DNA of 7,243 nt from Holosporales bacterium. Its GTDB lineage: Bacteria > Pseudomonadota > Alphaproteobacteria > Caedimonadales > UBA9215. Position numbers and translations under genes: made by a program. Below, piece after piece: positions 1 to 5,289 of the stretch (position 1 is its first letter; each line of letters begins with the position of its first letter). The DNA is taken from contig DOCA01000097.1 in NCBI GenBank assembly GCA_003503995.1, positions 1 through 7,243 of the forward strand, written 5' to 3'. The notes under the pieces are model-generated. The model worked only from the letters and a program-made list of their open reading frames with translations, was not told the DNA's origin and made no database searches.

Positions 1-15
1 CTCGTGTCGCACGAG
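1..15. other. Perfect short hairpin at the window edge
   Basis: CTCGTG and CACGAG form a six-base-pair stem around a three-base loop. It is GC-rich compared with its surroundings. On the plus strand it is followed by a short T-rich stretch, so it could be the terminator of a gene lying left of the window, or internal structure of the IS6-type end that follows. Nothing decides between these. Confidence 0.35.
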
Positions 16-37
16 CATATTTTCGGCATTTCGTGTA

Positions 38-51
38 TTTGCAACAGAACC
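38..51 (-). repeat. IS6-family-like terminal inverted repeat (solo end)
   Basis: Read on the minus strand this is GGTTCTGTTGCAAA, which fits the terminal repeat style of the IS6 family (IS26/IS257 type). No transposase is attached inside the window, so it is either the edge of an element extending leftwards or a solitary remnant. It differs at one position from the GGCTCTGTTGCAAA consensus of the other ends in this window and may belong to another IS6 subgroup. Confidence 0.5.
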
Positions 52-158
52 ATCTCCTGAACAAAGCCAACTATGTGGATCCATTAATAAGCAGTCATGC
101 TGAAAAGTCACACATCAGCAATGCAAAGGAGGCAGTTAATATAGTTAGATGAATGGTT

Positions 159-941
159 TCAGTCAAAAAGATCCCCAGTTGGTTTTTGCAGAAATTTTCT
201 CATCCTATGAATGTATTTATGTGAAGGTTCCTGATCTAAAAGCAGTTCTAATGATCTATAAACATCCTTAATATCGAATAAAGCATTATCAAAGTCATCA
301 ATCGCTACAAGCGCTGAAACGTGACCTTCTGCTAAGCTGCTTTTAATGTTCAGTTTAAGTGGTTTTAATCCATCTACTTCTAAAAACCTAGCATTGAATA
401 GAATTTCAGCGAGTTCGCTTCTAAGTTCTAAAAACTTTCTACTTTCAACTTTTTGGCGCGAAATTAAATCAGCCATTTTATTTTGATAGGCCTCTATGTA
501 AGCAACACACACTTCTTTATAATTTTTTTCCTTTAAAATGTCTCGGACCTTTTTTCTCATATTTGAATTCAATCCCGCATCTATAAGTTTTTGATGGAAT
601 TCCCTTTCCTGTTTTTGAAGATATTTTTGCGCATCTTTCCGCCACTTTCCTCTTAAGCAGAACGATTTATTTTCTAGAAGTGAATCTTCTGGTATATAAT
701 GACCCTGCTCTTTTAAAAACTTTTCGTACTCTAACATTTGATTTTCGTGCTCTAACATTTGATCATGACTGCGTTCTAGATCACAATAAATTTTTTGAGC
801 CTGAGTTTTAACATGTTTTGGCGTTGTTTTAATTCTAGGTATATGTTCATCAACAATATCTACAACTGAACTATTTGCAGCTGATGTAATTATAACTAAT
901 TTAGTCATTGCTATGGATAAAAGTTTCATTTTTCTTAACAT
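159..941 (-). CDS. Predicted secreted helical/coiled-coil protein, paralogue of the gene at 1294-2139
   Basis: Protein of 260 residues with no family I recognise. The N-terminus has a basic n-region (MLRKMK) and a hydrophobic stretch to about residue 22, with SAANS as a plausible signal peptidase site, so export is likely. The rest is highly charged and mostly predicted helical. Residues 60-66 and 67-73 are a tandem heptad, DQMLEHE then NQMLEYE, encoded by a 21-bp duplication with one mismatch. It aligns by eye with the 281-residue protein of the next gene: a KWRKD/KWKKD motif, then a RKFLELRSELAEILF segment matching KKFIEIKGKLEKILL, and a similar closing helix. The start is supported by AAGGA nine bases upstream of ATG and by a promoter further out. 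Its role is unknown; secretion plus coiled coil in an IS-rich region suggests, but does not show, an envelope or host-interaction protein. Confidence 0.8.
   Translation of the reverse strand: MLRKMKLLSIAMTKLVIITSAANSSVVDIVDEHIPRIKTTPKHVKTQAQKIYCDLERSHDQMLEHENQMLEYEKFLKEQGHYIPEDSLLENKSFCLRGKWRKDAQKYLQKQEREFHQKLIDAGLNSNMRKKVRDILKEKNYKEVCVAYIEAYQNKMADLISRQKVESRKFLELRSELAEILFNARFLEVDGLKPLKLNIKSSLAEGHVSALVAIDDFDNALFDIKDVYRSLELLLDQEPSHKYIHRMRKFLQKPTGDLFD
721..762 (-). repeat. 21-bp in-frame tandem duplication encoding a heptad
   Basis: Two adjacent 21-bp units (721-741 and 742-762) match at 20 of 21 positions. They lie inside the secreted coiled-coil gene and encode DQMLEHE/NQMLEYE. Seven residues is exactly one coiled-coil heptad, so gain or loss of a unit would lengthen or shorten the coil without shifting register or frame. 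Confidence 0.85.
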
Positions 942-974
942 GGTTAACAGTCCTTGATTTATATTTAGAAATTT

Positions 975-1002
975 ATCTTACCATAAATTGTCTGAAAGTC
1001 AA
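975..1002 (-). promoter_or_regulatory. Sigma-70-type promoter of the 159-941 gene
   Basis: On the minus strand a TTGACT -35 box (997-1002) and a TAAGAT -10 box (975-980) are separated by 16 bases. They lie 34 bases or more upstream of the ATG at 941, leaving a short leader that contains the AAGGA ribosome binding site. This suggests that the gene is transcribed on its own rather than from the paralogue upstream. Confidence 0.5.
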
Positions 1003-1189
1003 TATTTAAATATGATACAATCAGGCTTTGTTCGGGAGACTCTCCAAATTCCTTAATAGTTTAAATTTCTTGGTTTAGGCCCTTTCAAAATAAAGGGGGC
1101 AGAAAGTCTATGCTCTATAAAGAAGGTGTGAAGACACTCAAATCCTTATAAAGATTTGATTCTACCGCAACTAGAAACGCAACACAGCC

Positions 1190-1218
1190 TTAATTTCTAA
1201 CTTTTTTGCAACAGAGCC
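1190..1218 (-). repeat. Solo right-end fragment of the local IS6-type element
   Basis: The stretch ends in TTTTGCAACAGAGCC, an IS6-type terminal repeat. The bases before it (TTTCTAACTTTTTT) match the subterminal sequence of the right end of the IS6 element at 2705-3187. About 30 bp survive. A second, degenerate copy of the terminus (CGCAACACAGCC) sits immediately before it at 1178-1189, which suggests successive insertion or deletion events at one spot. Confidence 0.6.
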
Positions 1219-1244
1219 GTTCTAAGGAATCAGTTGCACAAATT

Positions 1245-1268
1245 GCAAAAAATTAGGCATTCATGCCA
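1245..1268 (-). terminator. Short intrinsic terminator of the 1294-2139 gene
   Basis: Reading on the minus strand just past the stop codon, GGCAT and ATGCC form a short stem (tight loop) followed by TAATTTTTT. The stem is only five base pairs, so termination may be weak, but the position about 25 bases downstream of the stop and the T-run fit a Rho-independent terminator. Confidence 0.5.
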
Positions 1269-1293
1269 CAATCTTACAGGGCCATGAACCCAA

Positions 1294-2139
1294 TTATTGA
1301 CTGAGTAAAAATGAATAGAAAGCGGGGTCATTCAATCCTAAAGTTCGCCTATGAGCTGAATCCATGAAGACTCTATTAAGAAATCTTTGAATGGCTCCTT
1401 TTTTCTTTGCCCAAAGGCTTCCCCTGCGTCCGTCTTGTTTTATTTTTGCACTTTTTAAAAGCCTACTTAGTTTATTTTCTAATAGAACAATATCTCCTCT
1501 CAGATTTGCCTTTGTATCCACAAATTGGTCATAGGTACTATGAACTGCGTTGCTCTCCTCATTTGAAAGCGCTTGAGAGACAGATTTATTAATGACTTCA
1601 TCAAAATCTGAGTAGCTTATAAACTGTTTTCTTAATAAAATCTTCTCAAGCTTACCTTTGATTTCTATAAACTTTTTACTATTGCCTCTTTTCTGAATAT
1701 ACGCAAGTGGTAAGTAATTTAAAGCTGCTTCTCTATAAGTAAATCGTCTCCTTTGAAATTCTTGTTTAGAAGACTCTTCTGCTAAGGCAACTAAGACCTG
1801 GAGTTGTAAATCTTCATCCAAGTCTGCTTCTTTAAGCGGTTCTAAAAGATCTTCTAGTTTTTTTTTTACGCTTAAGTCTACGTCTTTTTTCCATTTTCTT
1901 TCCAGGCGTCCTTTTCTCAGGTAGGATCCCTCACCTAAGTCGCTTAAACATTCCTCCTCTTTTAGAAATGCAGCATGCGCCCCCTCCAACATGTCATAAG
2001 TTTCTTGCACCTTACGCATCACTGATAGATCTGTGATTTCGATAGGGGCTGATACTTCTAGAACTGATGTAGCTAGAACTGATGTAGCTAGAACTGATGT
2101 AGCTACTAATATAGATAAAACTTTATTTTTAATTAACAT
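1294..2139 (-). CDS. Predicted secreted helical/coiled-coil protein with a repeat-expanded signal peptide
   Basis: Protein of 281 residues, not recognised as a known family. The N-terminus is MLIKNK followed by a hydrophobic core in which ATSVL occurs three times (residues 13-27), ending in VSA before PIE, a good signal peptidase I site at about residue 31. The mature part is charged and helix-rich. It shares with the 260-residue protein downstream an order of motifs: a TYDMLE/IYCDLE helix near residue 47, KWKKD near residue 83, and a K/R-K-F-I/L-E-I/L segment near residue 155, so the two are diverged tandem paralogues. A GGAG ribosome binding site lies nine bases before ATG, and the context ACCATGTTAA is the same at both paralogues. 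A consensus-like promoter precedes it and a short terminator follows. Function unknown; export is the only firm inference. Confidence 0.8.
   Translation of the reverse strand: MLIKNKVLSILVATSVLATSVLATSVLEVSAPIEITDLSVMRKVQETYDMLEGAHAAFLKEEECLSDLGEGSYLRKGRLERKWKKDVDLSVKKKLEDLLEPLKEADLDEDLQLQVLVALAEESSKQEFQRRRFTYREAALNYLPLAYIQKRGNSKKFIEIKGKLEKILLRKQFISYSDFDEVINKSVSQALSNEESNAVHSTYDQFVDTKANLRGDIVLLENKLSRLLKSAKIKQDGRRGSLWAKKKGAIQRFLNRVFMDSAHRRTLGLNDPAFYSFLLSQ
2058..2102 (-). repeat. Three perfect 15-bp tandem repeats inside a signal peptide
   Basis: CTAGAACTGATGTAG occurs three times without a mismatch, followed by three bases of a fourth. It encodes three ATSVL units that form most of the hydrophobic core of the signal peptide. 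The unit length is a multiple of three, so slippage changes the length of the hydrophobic core by five residues and leaves the frame intact. Confidence 0.95.
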
Positions 2140-2172
2140 GGTTTATAACTCCGCTCTTAAATGTTAAAGCCC

Positions 2173-2201
2173 AATATATCATAACCTTGACAAAAAGGCA
2201 A
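2173..2201 (-). promoter_or_regulatory. Sigma-70-type promoter of the 1294-2139 gene
   Basis: On the minus strand TTGCCT (2196-2201) and TATATT (2173-2178) are separated by exactly 17 bases, a near-consensus arrangement. The predicted leader is about 30 nt and contains the GGAG ribosome binding site. Confidence 0.55.
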
Positions 2202-2357
2202 GTTTTAAAAAAATCATGAAACAAGGCCAGGGCGCGTCGTTCGAACCATATTTTTACTGCAATATACTTCTGACGAGCTTTGTTCGGGAAGGCTTCAGAT
2301 TTTCTTGTAGATGGAGTTTTCTCGTTGTAAGGTTTCTTAAATTTAATAAGAAAAGAA

Positions 2358-2413
2358 GGGTTGTTGCAAAAAAAGTTAGAAGTTAAAGAAGTCCTTTGAT
2401 TTTGACGTTTAAG
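2358..2413 (+). repeat. Inverted solo copy of the IS6 right end
   Basis: The sequence starts with a degenerate terminus (GGGTTGTTGCAAAA) and continues into a subterminal region that matches, in reverse orientation, the right end of the IS6-type element at 3126-3187. About 55 bp are recognisable, including GTTAGAAGTT and GTCCTTTGA blocks. No transposase sequence is attached, so this is a solitary end left by deletion. Confidence 0.7.
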
Positions 2414-2427
2414 AGCTCTGTTGCAAA
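2414..2427 (+). repeat. IS6-type terminus abutting the preceding solo end
   Basis: AGCTCTGTTGCAAA is a second IS6-type terminus that directly follows the right-end fragment. The bases after it do not match the left or right subterminal sequence of the local element, so it may be the end of a different IS6 relative. The direct abutment suggests one element inserted at the edge of another. Confidence 0.5.
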
Positions 2428-2488
2428 ATACATATGATATTATGGAAGTTAAGCGAGAGCATGAAACTGATATCATAGCTATTCAACC

Positions 2489-2652
2489 TTATATGTTGCC
2501 TAAGAGCAAGGCTAGATGTTGAACATGCTTTGGGGTATGAAGCCCAGTGGAACGAAAAATCGCGCTAAGGTTATGTAGCACCAAAGTAATAATATTCGGT
2601 TTGGTATCATAGGATTTTAATCTATAGATATTAGAAGCCCCTATGGGATCAT
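2489..2652 (-). pseudogene. Possible small ORF with an early frameshift
   Basis: A GAGGAG ribosome binding site lies eight bases before an ATG at 2650-2652, but that frame stops after three codons (M-I-P-stop). One frame over, the sequence stays open for more than 50 codons to a TAA at 2489-2491. Its ending is basic to hydrophobic, with TGLHTPKHVQHLALLLGNI as the last residues. One extra C in the CCC run just after the ATG would restore a 54-residue protein with a well-placed start. I do not recognise it. It begins close to an IS6-type end, so it could be an IS passenger, a degraded small gene, or chance. Confidence 0.3.
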
Positions 2653-2752
2653 TGTTTTATCTCCTCAAAATAACACATTTCCTTCCTAAAGCGATGAAAA
2701 AAATGGCCCTGTTGCAAAAAAATAACCTTTTAGTTTTATGCTATGAAAGAGG

Positions 2753-3125
2753 TTTAATTCTCTAGAGGATATGATGTTGGAACGAGGCGTTGAAGTTGAT
2801 CATATAACTTTGTTTCGCTGGATCCAGCACTATGCCCCTGAAATGGAAAAGCGACTTCGCTGGTATTATAAGCCAACATTAGGGTTCAGTTGGCAAGTCG
2901 ATGAAACATATGTAAAGGTTAAGGGAAAGTGGTGTTACCTTTATCGGGCCATTGATAAGAATGGGAATACCATTGATTTCTATCTCTCTAGAACTCGCAA
3001 TGCCAAAGCAGCTAAAAGGTTTTGAAGTCATGCGCATGTTTAAGAAAGGGCAGTTCAATGCCTGTATTCCTGAGAAAAATCTCATGGGAGAAATCCGTCT
3101 TATTAACAGACAATTCGATATCTAA
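2753..3125 (+). pseudogene. IS6-family transposase remnant (IS26/IS240-like)
   Basis: The first block (from 2753) reads FNSLEDMMLERGVEVDH, then HYAPEMEKRLRWYYKP, then SWQVDETYVKVKGKWCYLYR and AKAAKR. This is the N-terminal half of an IS6-family DDE transposase with the first catalytic Asp in DETYVK. At about 3018 the reading jumps frame and continues as GFEVMRMFKKGQF to GEIRLINRQFDI, which is the extreme C-terminus, stopping at 3123-3125. The segment with the second Asp and the Glu of the DDE triad is missing and the family length of about 230 residues is halved. Upstream of 2753 the frame is closed by a stop at 2744. The protein is inactive; the ATG at 2771 is internal to the original gene. 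Confidence 0.85.
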
Positions 3126-3187
3126 GACGCTTAAATCTCAAAGTCAAAGGACCTCTTCAACTTCTAACTTTTTTTTACAACAGAGTC
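3126..3187 (+). repeat. Right end of the IS6-type element
   Basis: Non-coding right terminus of the element, starting directly after the transposase stop codon and ending with a degenerate inverted repeat (two changes relative to TTTTGCAACAGAGCC). Its inverted relatives occur as solo fragments at 2358-2413 and 5894-5917 and a same-orientation fragment at 1190-1218, so it is the most widely scattered sequence in the window. Confidence 0.7.
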
Positions 3188-3290
3188 TTAAAGAGTTCCA
3201 AATGTCGTTAGTTGCTCCTAAATTATAAGATACGGTCGTCGATCGTTCTTTCAACGAGTAGGCCTTTTTGACAAGACTAGAGGAGCCGTT

Positions 3291-3307
3291 GCAAAAGAGC
3301 CTTTTGC
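3291..3307. terminator. Hairpin downstream of the small heat shock gene
   Basis: GCAAAAG and CTTTTGC form a seven-base-pair stem around a three-base loop, some 30 bases past the hsp20 stop codon. It is not followed by a clear T-run on the minus strand, so intrinsic termination is uncertain. The sequence GCCGTTGCAAAAG at its left edge resembles a shortened IS6-type terminus, so the hairpin may be IS-derived. Confidence 0.4.
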
Positions 3308-3336
3308 AGAGATTCTTCTATTTCACGACTGTCCCC

Positions 3337-3816
3337 TTATTTTTCAGAGTTACCTTCAATTAAAGTGGTTTTTTCTTTTTTCTTGGTGTTGATTTTAAGC
3401 TTTTGAGGTTTTAGAGCTTCGGGGACTTCGCGTTCCATAGTGATGCAAAGCATACCATTTTCAAGATCTACGCCTAGGATGTTCATATGATCTGCAAGGC
3501 GGAATTGCAGCTGGAAAGATCGCTCAGCAATACCTTTATAAAGATAGGTATGTTCTTCGTTTTCCTGCTCGGCTTTTCGGGTCATGCGCCCTTCGACACT
3601 CAAGAGATGATTGTGTTTGGTGATATCAAGATCCTCATCTTGAAATCCAGCAACAGCAATGGTAATGCGATAGATTTCCTCTTTTATCTTTTCAATATTA
3701 TAGGGAGGGTATTGATTGGGTTTACGATTATTATCCGTCATGCCATCCAGCATATCGACAATCTCGTCAAAGCCAATTGTTGACCGGAAAAAGGGCTGTA
3801 AGTCAAGTCGTGTCAT
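3337..3816 (-). CDS. hsp20: Small heat shock protein, Hsp20/IbpA class A
   Basis: ATP-independent holdase chaperone of 159 residues that binds unfolding proteins in the cytoplasm and passes them to the DnaK and ClpB systems. The N-terminal arm (LQPFFRSTIGFDEIVDML) matches the IbpA-type opening. An alpha-crystallin domain runs from about residue 37 (YPPYNIE) to 130, with AVAGF near 54-58, YLYKGIAERSF near 91-101 and the family signature NGML at 120-123. The C-terminal tail has the KLKI form of the I-x-I anchor near 139-142 and a lysine-rich end. The open frame extends eight codons further upstream to a TTG, but AAAGGAG six to seven bases before the ATG at 3816 makes this ATG the start. It is divergent from the aldolase gene, with a leader of about 180 nt that may sense temperature. 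Confidence 0.95.
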   Translation of the reverse strand: MTRLDLQPFFRSTIGFDEIVDMLDGMTDNNRKPNQYPPYNIEKIKEEIYRITIAVAGFQDEDLDITKHNHLLSVEGRMTRKAEQENEEHTYLYKGIAERSFQLQFRLADHMNILGVDLENGMLCITMEREVPEALKPQKLKINTKKKEKTTLIEGNSEK

Positions 3817-3823
3817 GATTCGT

Positions 3824-3830
3824 CTCCTTT
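3824..3830 (-). promoter_or_regulatory. Ribosome binding site deciding the hsp20 start
   Basis: AAAGGAG on the minus strand, seven bases before the ATG at 3814-3816. It excludes the upstream TTG in the same frame as the start. It directly borders the ROSE-like hairpin, so melting of that hairpin could affect its accessibility. Confidence 0.75.
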
Positions 3831-3851
3831 CTATCCTCAAATGAGCAATAG
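3831..3851 (-). promoter_or_regulatory. ROSE-like RNA thermometer hairpin candidate
   Basis: In the hsp20 mRNA this reads CUAUUGCUC, loop AUUU, GAGGAUAG. The stem pairs CUAU with AUAG and CUC with GAG around a U/G mismatch and a bulged G. UUGCU opposite AGGA is the hallmark of ROSE elements, which control many alphaproteobacterial small heat shock genes. The difference from classical ROSE is that the AGGA in the hairpin lies about 17 bases from the start codon, and a second purine-rich site, AAAGGAG, follows it unpaired. Either the hairpin works by blocking ribosome entry next to the site or it is a diverged form. Confidence 0.4.
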
Positions 3852-3893
3852 TTTAATAGAGTTCCTCCAAAAAAAATTCCAGAGGGCGTTATT

Positions 3894-3910
3894 CGCTCTT
3901 TCTGAGAGCG
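3894..3910 (-). promoter_or_regulatory. Stem-loop in the hsp20 leader
   Basis: A perfect six-base-pair stem (CGCTCT with AGAGCG) and a five-base loop, about 80 bases upstream of the start codon within the predicted leader. ROSE leaders usually contain one or more additional hairpins upstream of the thermosensing one, so its position agrees with that reading, but alone it shows no function. Confidence 0.45.
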
Positions 3911-4004
3911 GGTCATTTTTGAAAAGACTATGGAAGCCTCTTTAAAAAATCTTTTGGAGTGGTTTCTACAATAAGGGCCTTATCAAAGCACCCTTACCCC
4001 TCAT

Positions 4005-4033
4005 ATTCTACTCCTCCTCTCTTGAAAAGTCAA
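4005..4033 (-). promoter_or_regulatory. Sigma-70-type promoter of hsp20
   Basis: TTGACT (4028-4033) and TAGAAT (4005-4010) on the minus strand are separated by exactly 17 bases. Transcription from about 3998 would give a leader of about 180 nt before the start codon. I found no sigma-32 pattern (CTTGAAA with a CCCCAT box) in this orientation, which points to post-transcriptional heat control. Confidence 0.6.
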
Positions 4034-4103
4034 ATTTCGGTATGAATTTACGAGCCCTTGAGATAGACTGATTTAGAAGAATTCTTATAGAAAAGGGCAT
4101 AAA

Positions 4104-5168
4104 ATGACACATTTACCTGCTGGTGTTCTCAGCGGCACAGACTATCAGTATCTCATTAAACGAGCAAAAGAAGAGGGATATGCGCTGCCAGCCGTTAACG
4201 TTGTCGGGACCAATTCCATCAATGCTGTTTTAGAGGCAGCAGCCAAAAATAACTCTGATGTGATTATTCAACTCTCCAGCGGCGGGGCGCAATTTTGTGG
4301 CGGTAAAGGACATCCAGATGCTTTTAACACACGGGTCTTGGGTGCAATCTCAGCAGCGCAACATGTTCATCTTTTAGCCGAGCATTACGGCGTTTGTGTT
4401 GTGCTTCACACGGACCACGCCAACAAGGGGTTAATTCCTTGGGTTGAGGCGCTTATTGGTTATAGTGAGGATCTTTTTCAGGACCAAGGCATCCCACTTT
4501 TTACGTCCCATATGCTGGACCTTTCGGAAGAGCCCATTGATTTTAACTTGCAAGAATCTGCGCGCCTTTTAAAACGTCTTTCTGCCCTTGATATGTCATT
4601 GGAAATTGAGCTAGGCATTACGGGCGGTGAAGAAGATGGTGTAGGATCCGAGGATAACCTCAATAACCCAAGTCTTTATACTCAGAGCGAGGATTGCCTT
4701 CGGGCTTATGAGGAGCTCTCTCCTTTGGGACATTTTTCGCTGGCAGCGTCTTTTGGCAATGTGCATGGTGTCTATAAGCCTGGGAATGTTCAATTGCGCC
4801 CTGAGATTTTAAAAGCCGCTCAAGAGCTTGTGCAACAACACTGTAAAACAGGGGAAAAGCCCCTTGATCTTGTTTTTCATGGAGGCTCTGGTTCCTCAAA
4901 AGCGCACATTAAAGAAGCAATTTCCCACGGTGTTTTTAAGATGAATATCGATACGGACTTGCAGTTTGCATTTGCCCACGCCATTGCCGAGACTATTGAG
5001 CAAAACCCCAAAGCTTTCAAGCATCAAGTGGATCCTGAAACAGGCACGCCTTATAAGAGAATCTATGATCCTCGTTCTTTTTTAAGAGACGGAGAGCAAG
5101 GAATCATTGACCGCCTAACAGAGTCATTTCACATCTTAGGGTCGGCGGGTAAAAGTCTCGCTTCCTAG
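4104..5168 (+). CDS. fba: Class II fructose-bisphosphate aldolase
   Basis: Zinc-dependent aldolase that reversibly cleaves fructose 1,6-bisphosphate into dihydroxyacetone phosphate and glyceraldehyde 3-phosphate in glycolysis and gluconeogenesis. The length, 354 residues, and motif order match the FbaA (type A) group of about 359 residues. LHTDH places the catalytic Asp104 and zinc ligand His105. EIELGITGGEEDG holds Glu169; SFGNVHGVYKPGN holds His221; VFHGGSGSS holds His259 and the phosphate-binding glycines; KMNIDTD (279-285) completes the substrate site. All key residues are present. The start has AGGG six bases before the ATG. It stands alone, divergent from hsp20 with 287 bases between them. 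It ends with TAG and is followed by a weak hairpin region and an IS remnant. The intact glycolytic gene contrasts with the decayed surroundings. Confidence 0.97.
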   Translation: MTHLPAGVLSGTDYQYLIKRAKEEGYALPAVNVVGTNSINAVLEAAAKNNSDVIIQLSSGGAQFCGGKGHPDAFNTRVLGAISAAQHVHLLAEHYGVCVVLHTDHANKGLIPWVEALIGYSEDLFQDQGIPLFTSHMLDLSEEPIDFNLQESARLLKRLSALDMSLEIELGITGGEEDGVGSEDNLNNPSLYTQSEDCLRAYEELSPLGHFSLAASFGNVHGVYKPGNVQLRPEILKAAQELVQQHCKTGEKPLDLVFHGGSGSSKAHIKEAISHGVFKMNIDTDLQFAFAHAIAETIEQNPKAFKHQVDPETGTPYKRIYDPRSFLRDGEQGIIDRLTESFHILGSAGKSLAS

Positions 5169-5170
5169 GA

Positions 5171-5205
5171 TGATTTCACCTTGATAATGACGTCATTTGA
5201 AATCA
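5171..5205. terminator. Nested stem-loops downstream of the aldolase gene
   Basis: TGATTTCA (5171-5178) and TGAAATCA (5198-5205) form an eight-base-pair stem that encloses a 12-base palindrome, AATGACGTCATT (5186-5197). It starts two bases after the stop codon. No T-run follows, so it may stabilise the mRNA end or assist Rho rather than act as a classical intrinsic terminator. Confidence 0.4.
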
Positions 5206-5213
5206 CTCATTAG

Positions 5214-5282
5214 ATATCCTCTAGAAAACTAAACCTCTTTCATAGCTATAAAACTTAAAAGTGATTTTTTTGCAACAGAGCT
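5214..5282 (-). repeat. Solo left-end fragment of the IS6 element, inverted
   Basis: Read on the minus strand this starts AGCTCTGTTGCAAA and matches the first 68 bp of the IS6 element at 2705-2772 with about eight differences and one single-base gap. It includes the same truncated N-terminal coding stretch (TCTAGAGGATAT) and stops there. Both copies therefore carry the same shortening between terminus and transposase, which must predate their separation. It sits eight bases upstream of the -35 box of the next gene. Confidence 0.75.
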
Positions 5283-5289
5283 ATTTTTC

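Larger units (their letters stand above)
942..1293. other. Intergenic region between the two paralogues
   Basis: No coding region is visible here. From low to high coordinate it holds the promoter of the 159-941 gene, a GGCTTTGTTCGGGA motif at 1024-1037 that recurs elsewhere, a small stem-loop at 1139-1158 (CAAATC/GATTTG), a degenerate and a clear IS6-type end (1178-1189 and 1190-1218), and a terminator-like hairpin belonging to the 1294-2139 gene. Confidence 0.6.
2140..2752. other. IS-remnant region without an intact gene
   Basis: This stretch contains the promoter of the secreted-protein gene, an AGCTTTGTTCGGGA motif at 2276-2289 that recurs elsewhere, three successive IS6-type ends at 2358, 2414 and 2705, and a frameshifted small ORF on the minus strand. 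A 115-codon minus-strand open frame at 2129-2476 runs across unrelated pieces, including an IS end, and is not credible as a gene. Confidence 0.6.
2705..3187 (+). mobile_element. Internally deleted IS6-family element
   Basis: A left terminus (GGCCCTGTTGCAAA, 2705-2718) and a degenerate right terminus (TTTTACAACAGAGTC, ending at 3187) enclose an IS6-type transposase remnant in the expected orientation. IS6 elements are usually about 0.8 kb; this one is about 0.48 kb and has lost part of the N-terminal coding region and the centre of the transposase. Only 65 bp separate the terminus from the LEDMMLERG motif, where roughly twice that is normal. The eight bases on either side do not match, so no target duplication remains. 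It cannot encode an active transposase. Confidence 0.8.

Noticed and set aside
3..152. Plus-strand open frame of about 50 codons running in from the window edge
   Set aside because: It reads through the IS6-type terminus at 38-51, has no recognisable motif, and is short enough to be chance; a partial upstream gene cannot be excluded.
721..762. CRISPR-type repeats
   Set aside because: The repeats here and at 2058-2102 are directly adjacent without spacers and lie in coding frames; no repeat-spacer array exists in the window.
1407..1592. Open frame antisense to the secreted paralogue
   Set aside because: No start signal or family feature; it is explained by the opposite-strand gene.
2045..2055. 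GGGGCTGATAC, identical to the IS1595 terminus for 11 bases
   Set aside because: It lies in the coding sequence just after the signal peptide of an intact gene, with no further match to the element; it is best explained as coincidence.
2129..2476. Minus-strand open frame of 115 codons
   Set aside because: It starts inside one IS6-type end, crosses the inverted right-end fragment and overlaps the promoter of the neighbouring gene; the protein is a patchwork with no family features.
3022..3228. Plus-strand open frame over the end of the IS6 element
   Set aside because: It is out of frame with the true transposase C-terminus (3018-3125) and runs through the non-coding IS end.
3487..3783. Open frame antisense to the small heat shock gene
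   Set aside because: It lies wholly within a confident coding sequence on the other strand and has no ribosome binding site or motif. The antisense frames in the aldolase gene are rejected for the same reason.
4021..4027. CTTGAAA as a sigma-32 -35 box for the aldolase gene
   Set aside because: No CCCCAT-like -10 box follows at suitable spacing on the plus strand, and aldolase genes are not usual heat shock genes.
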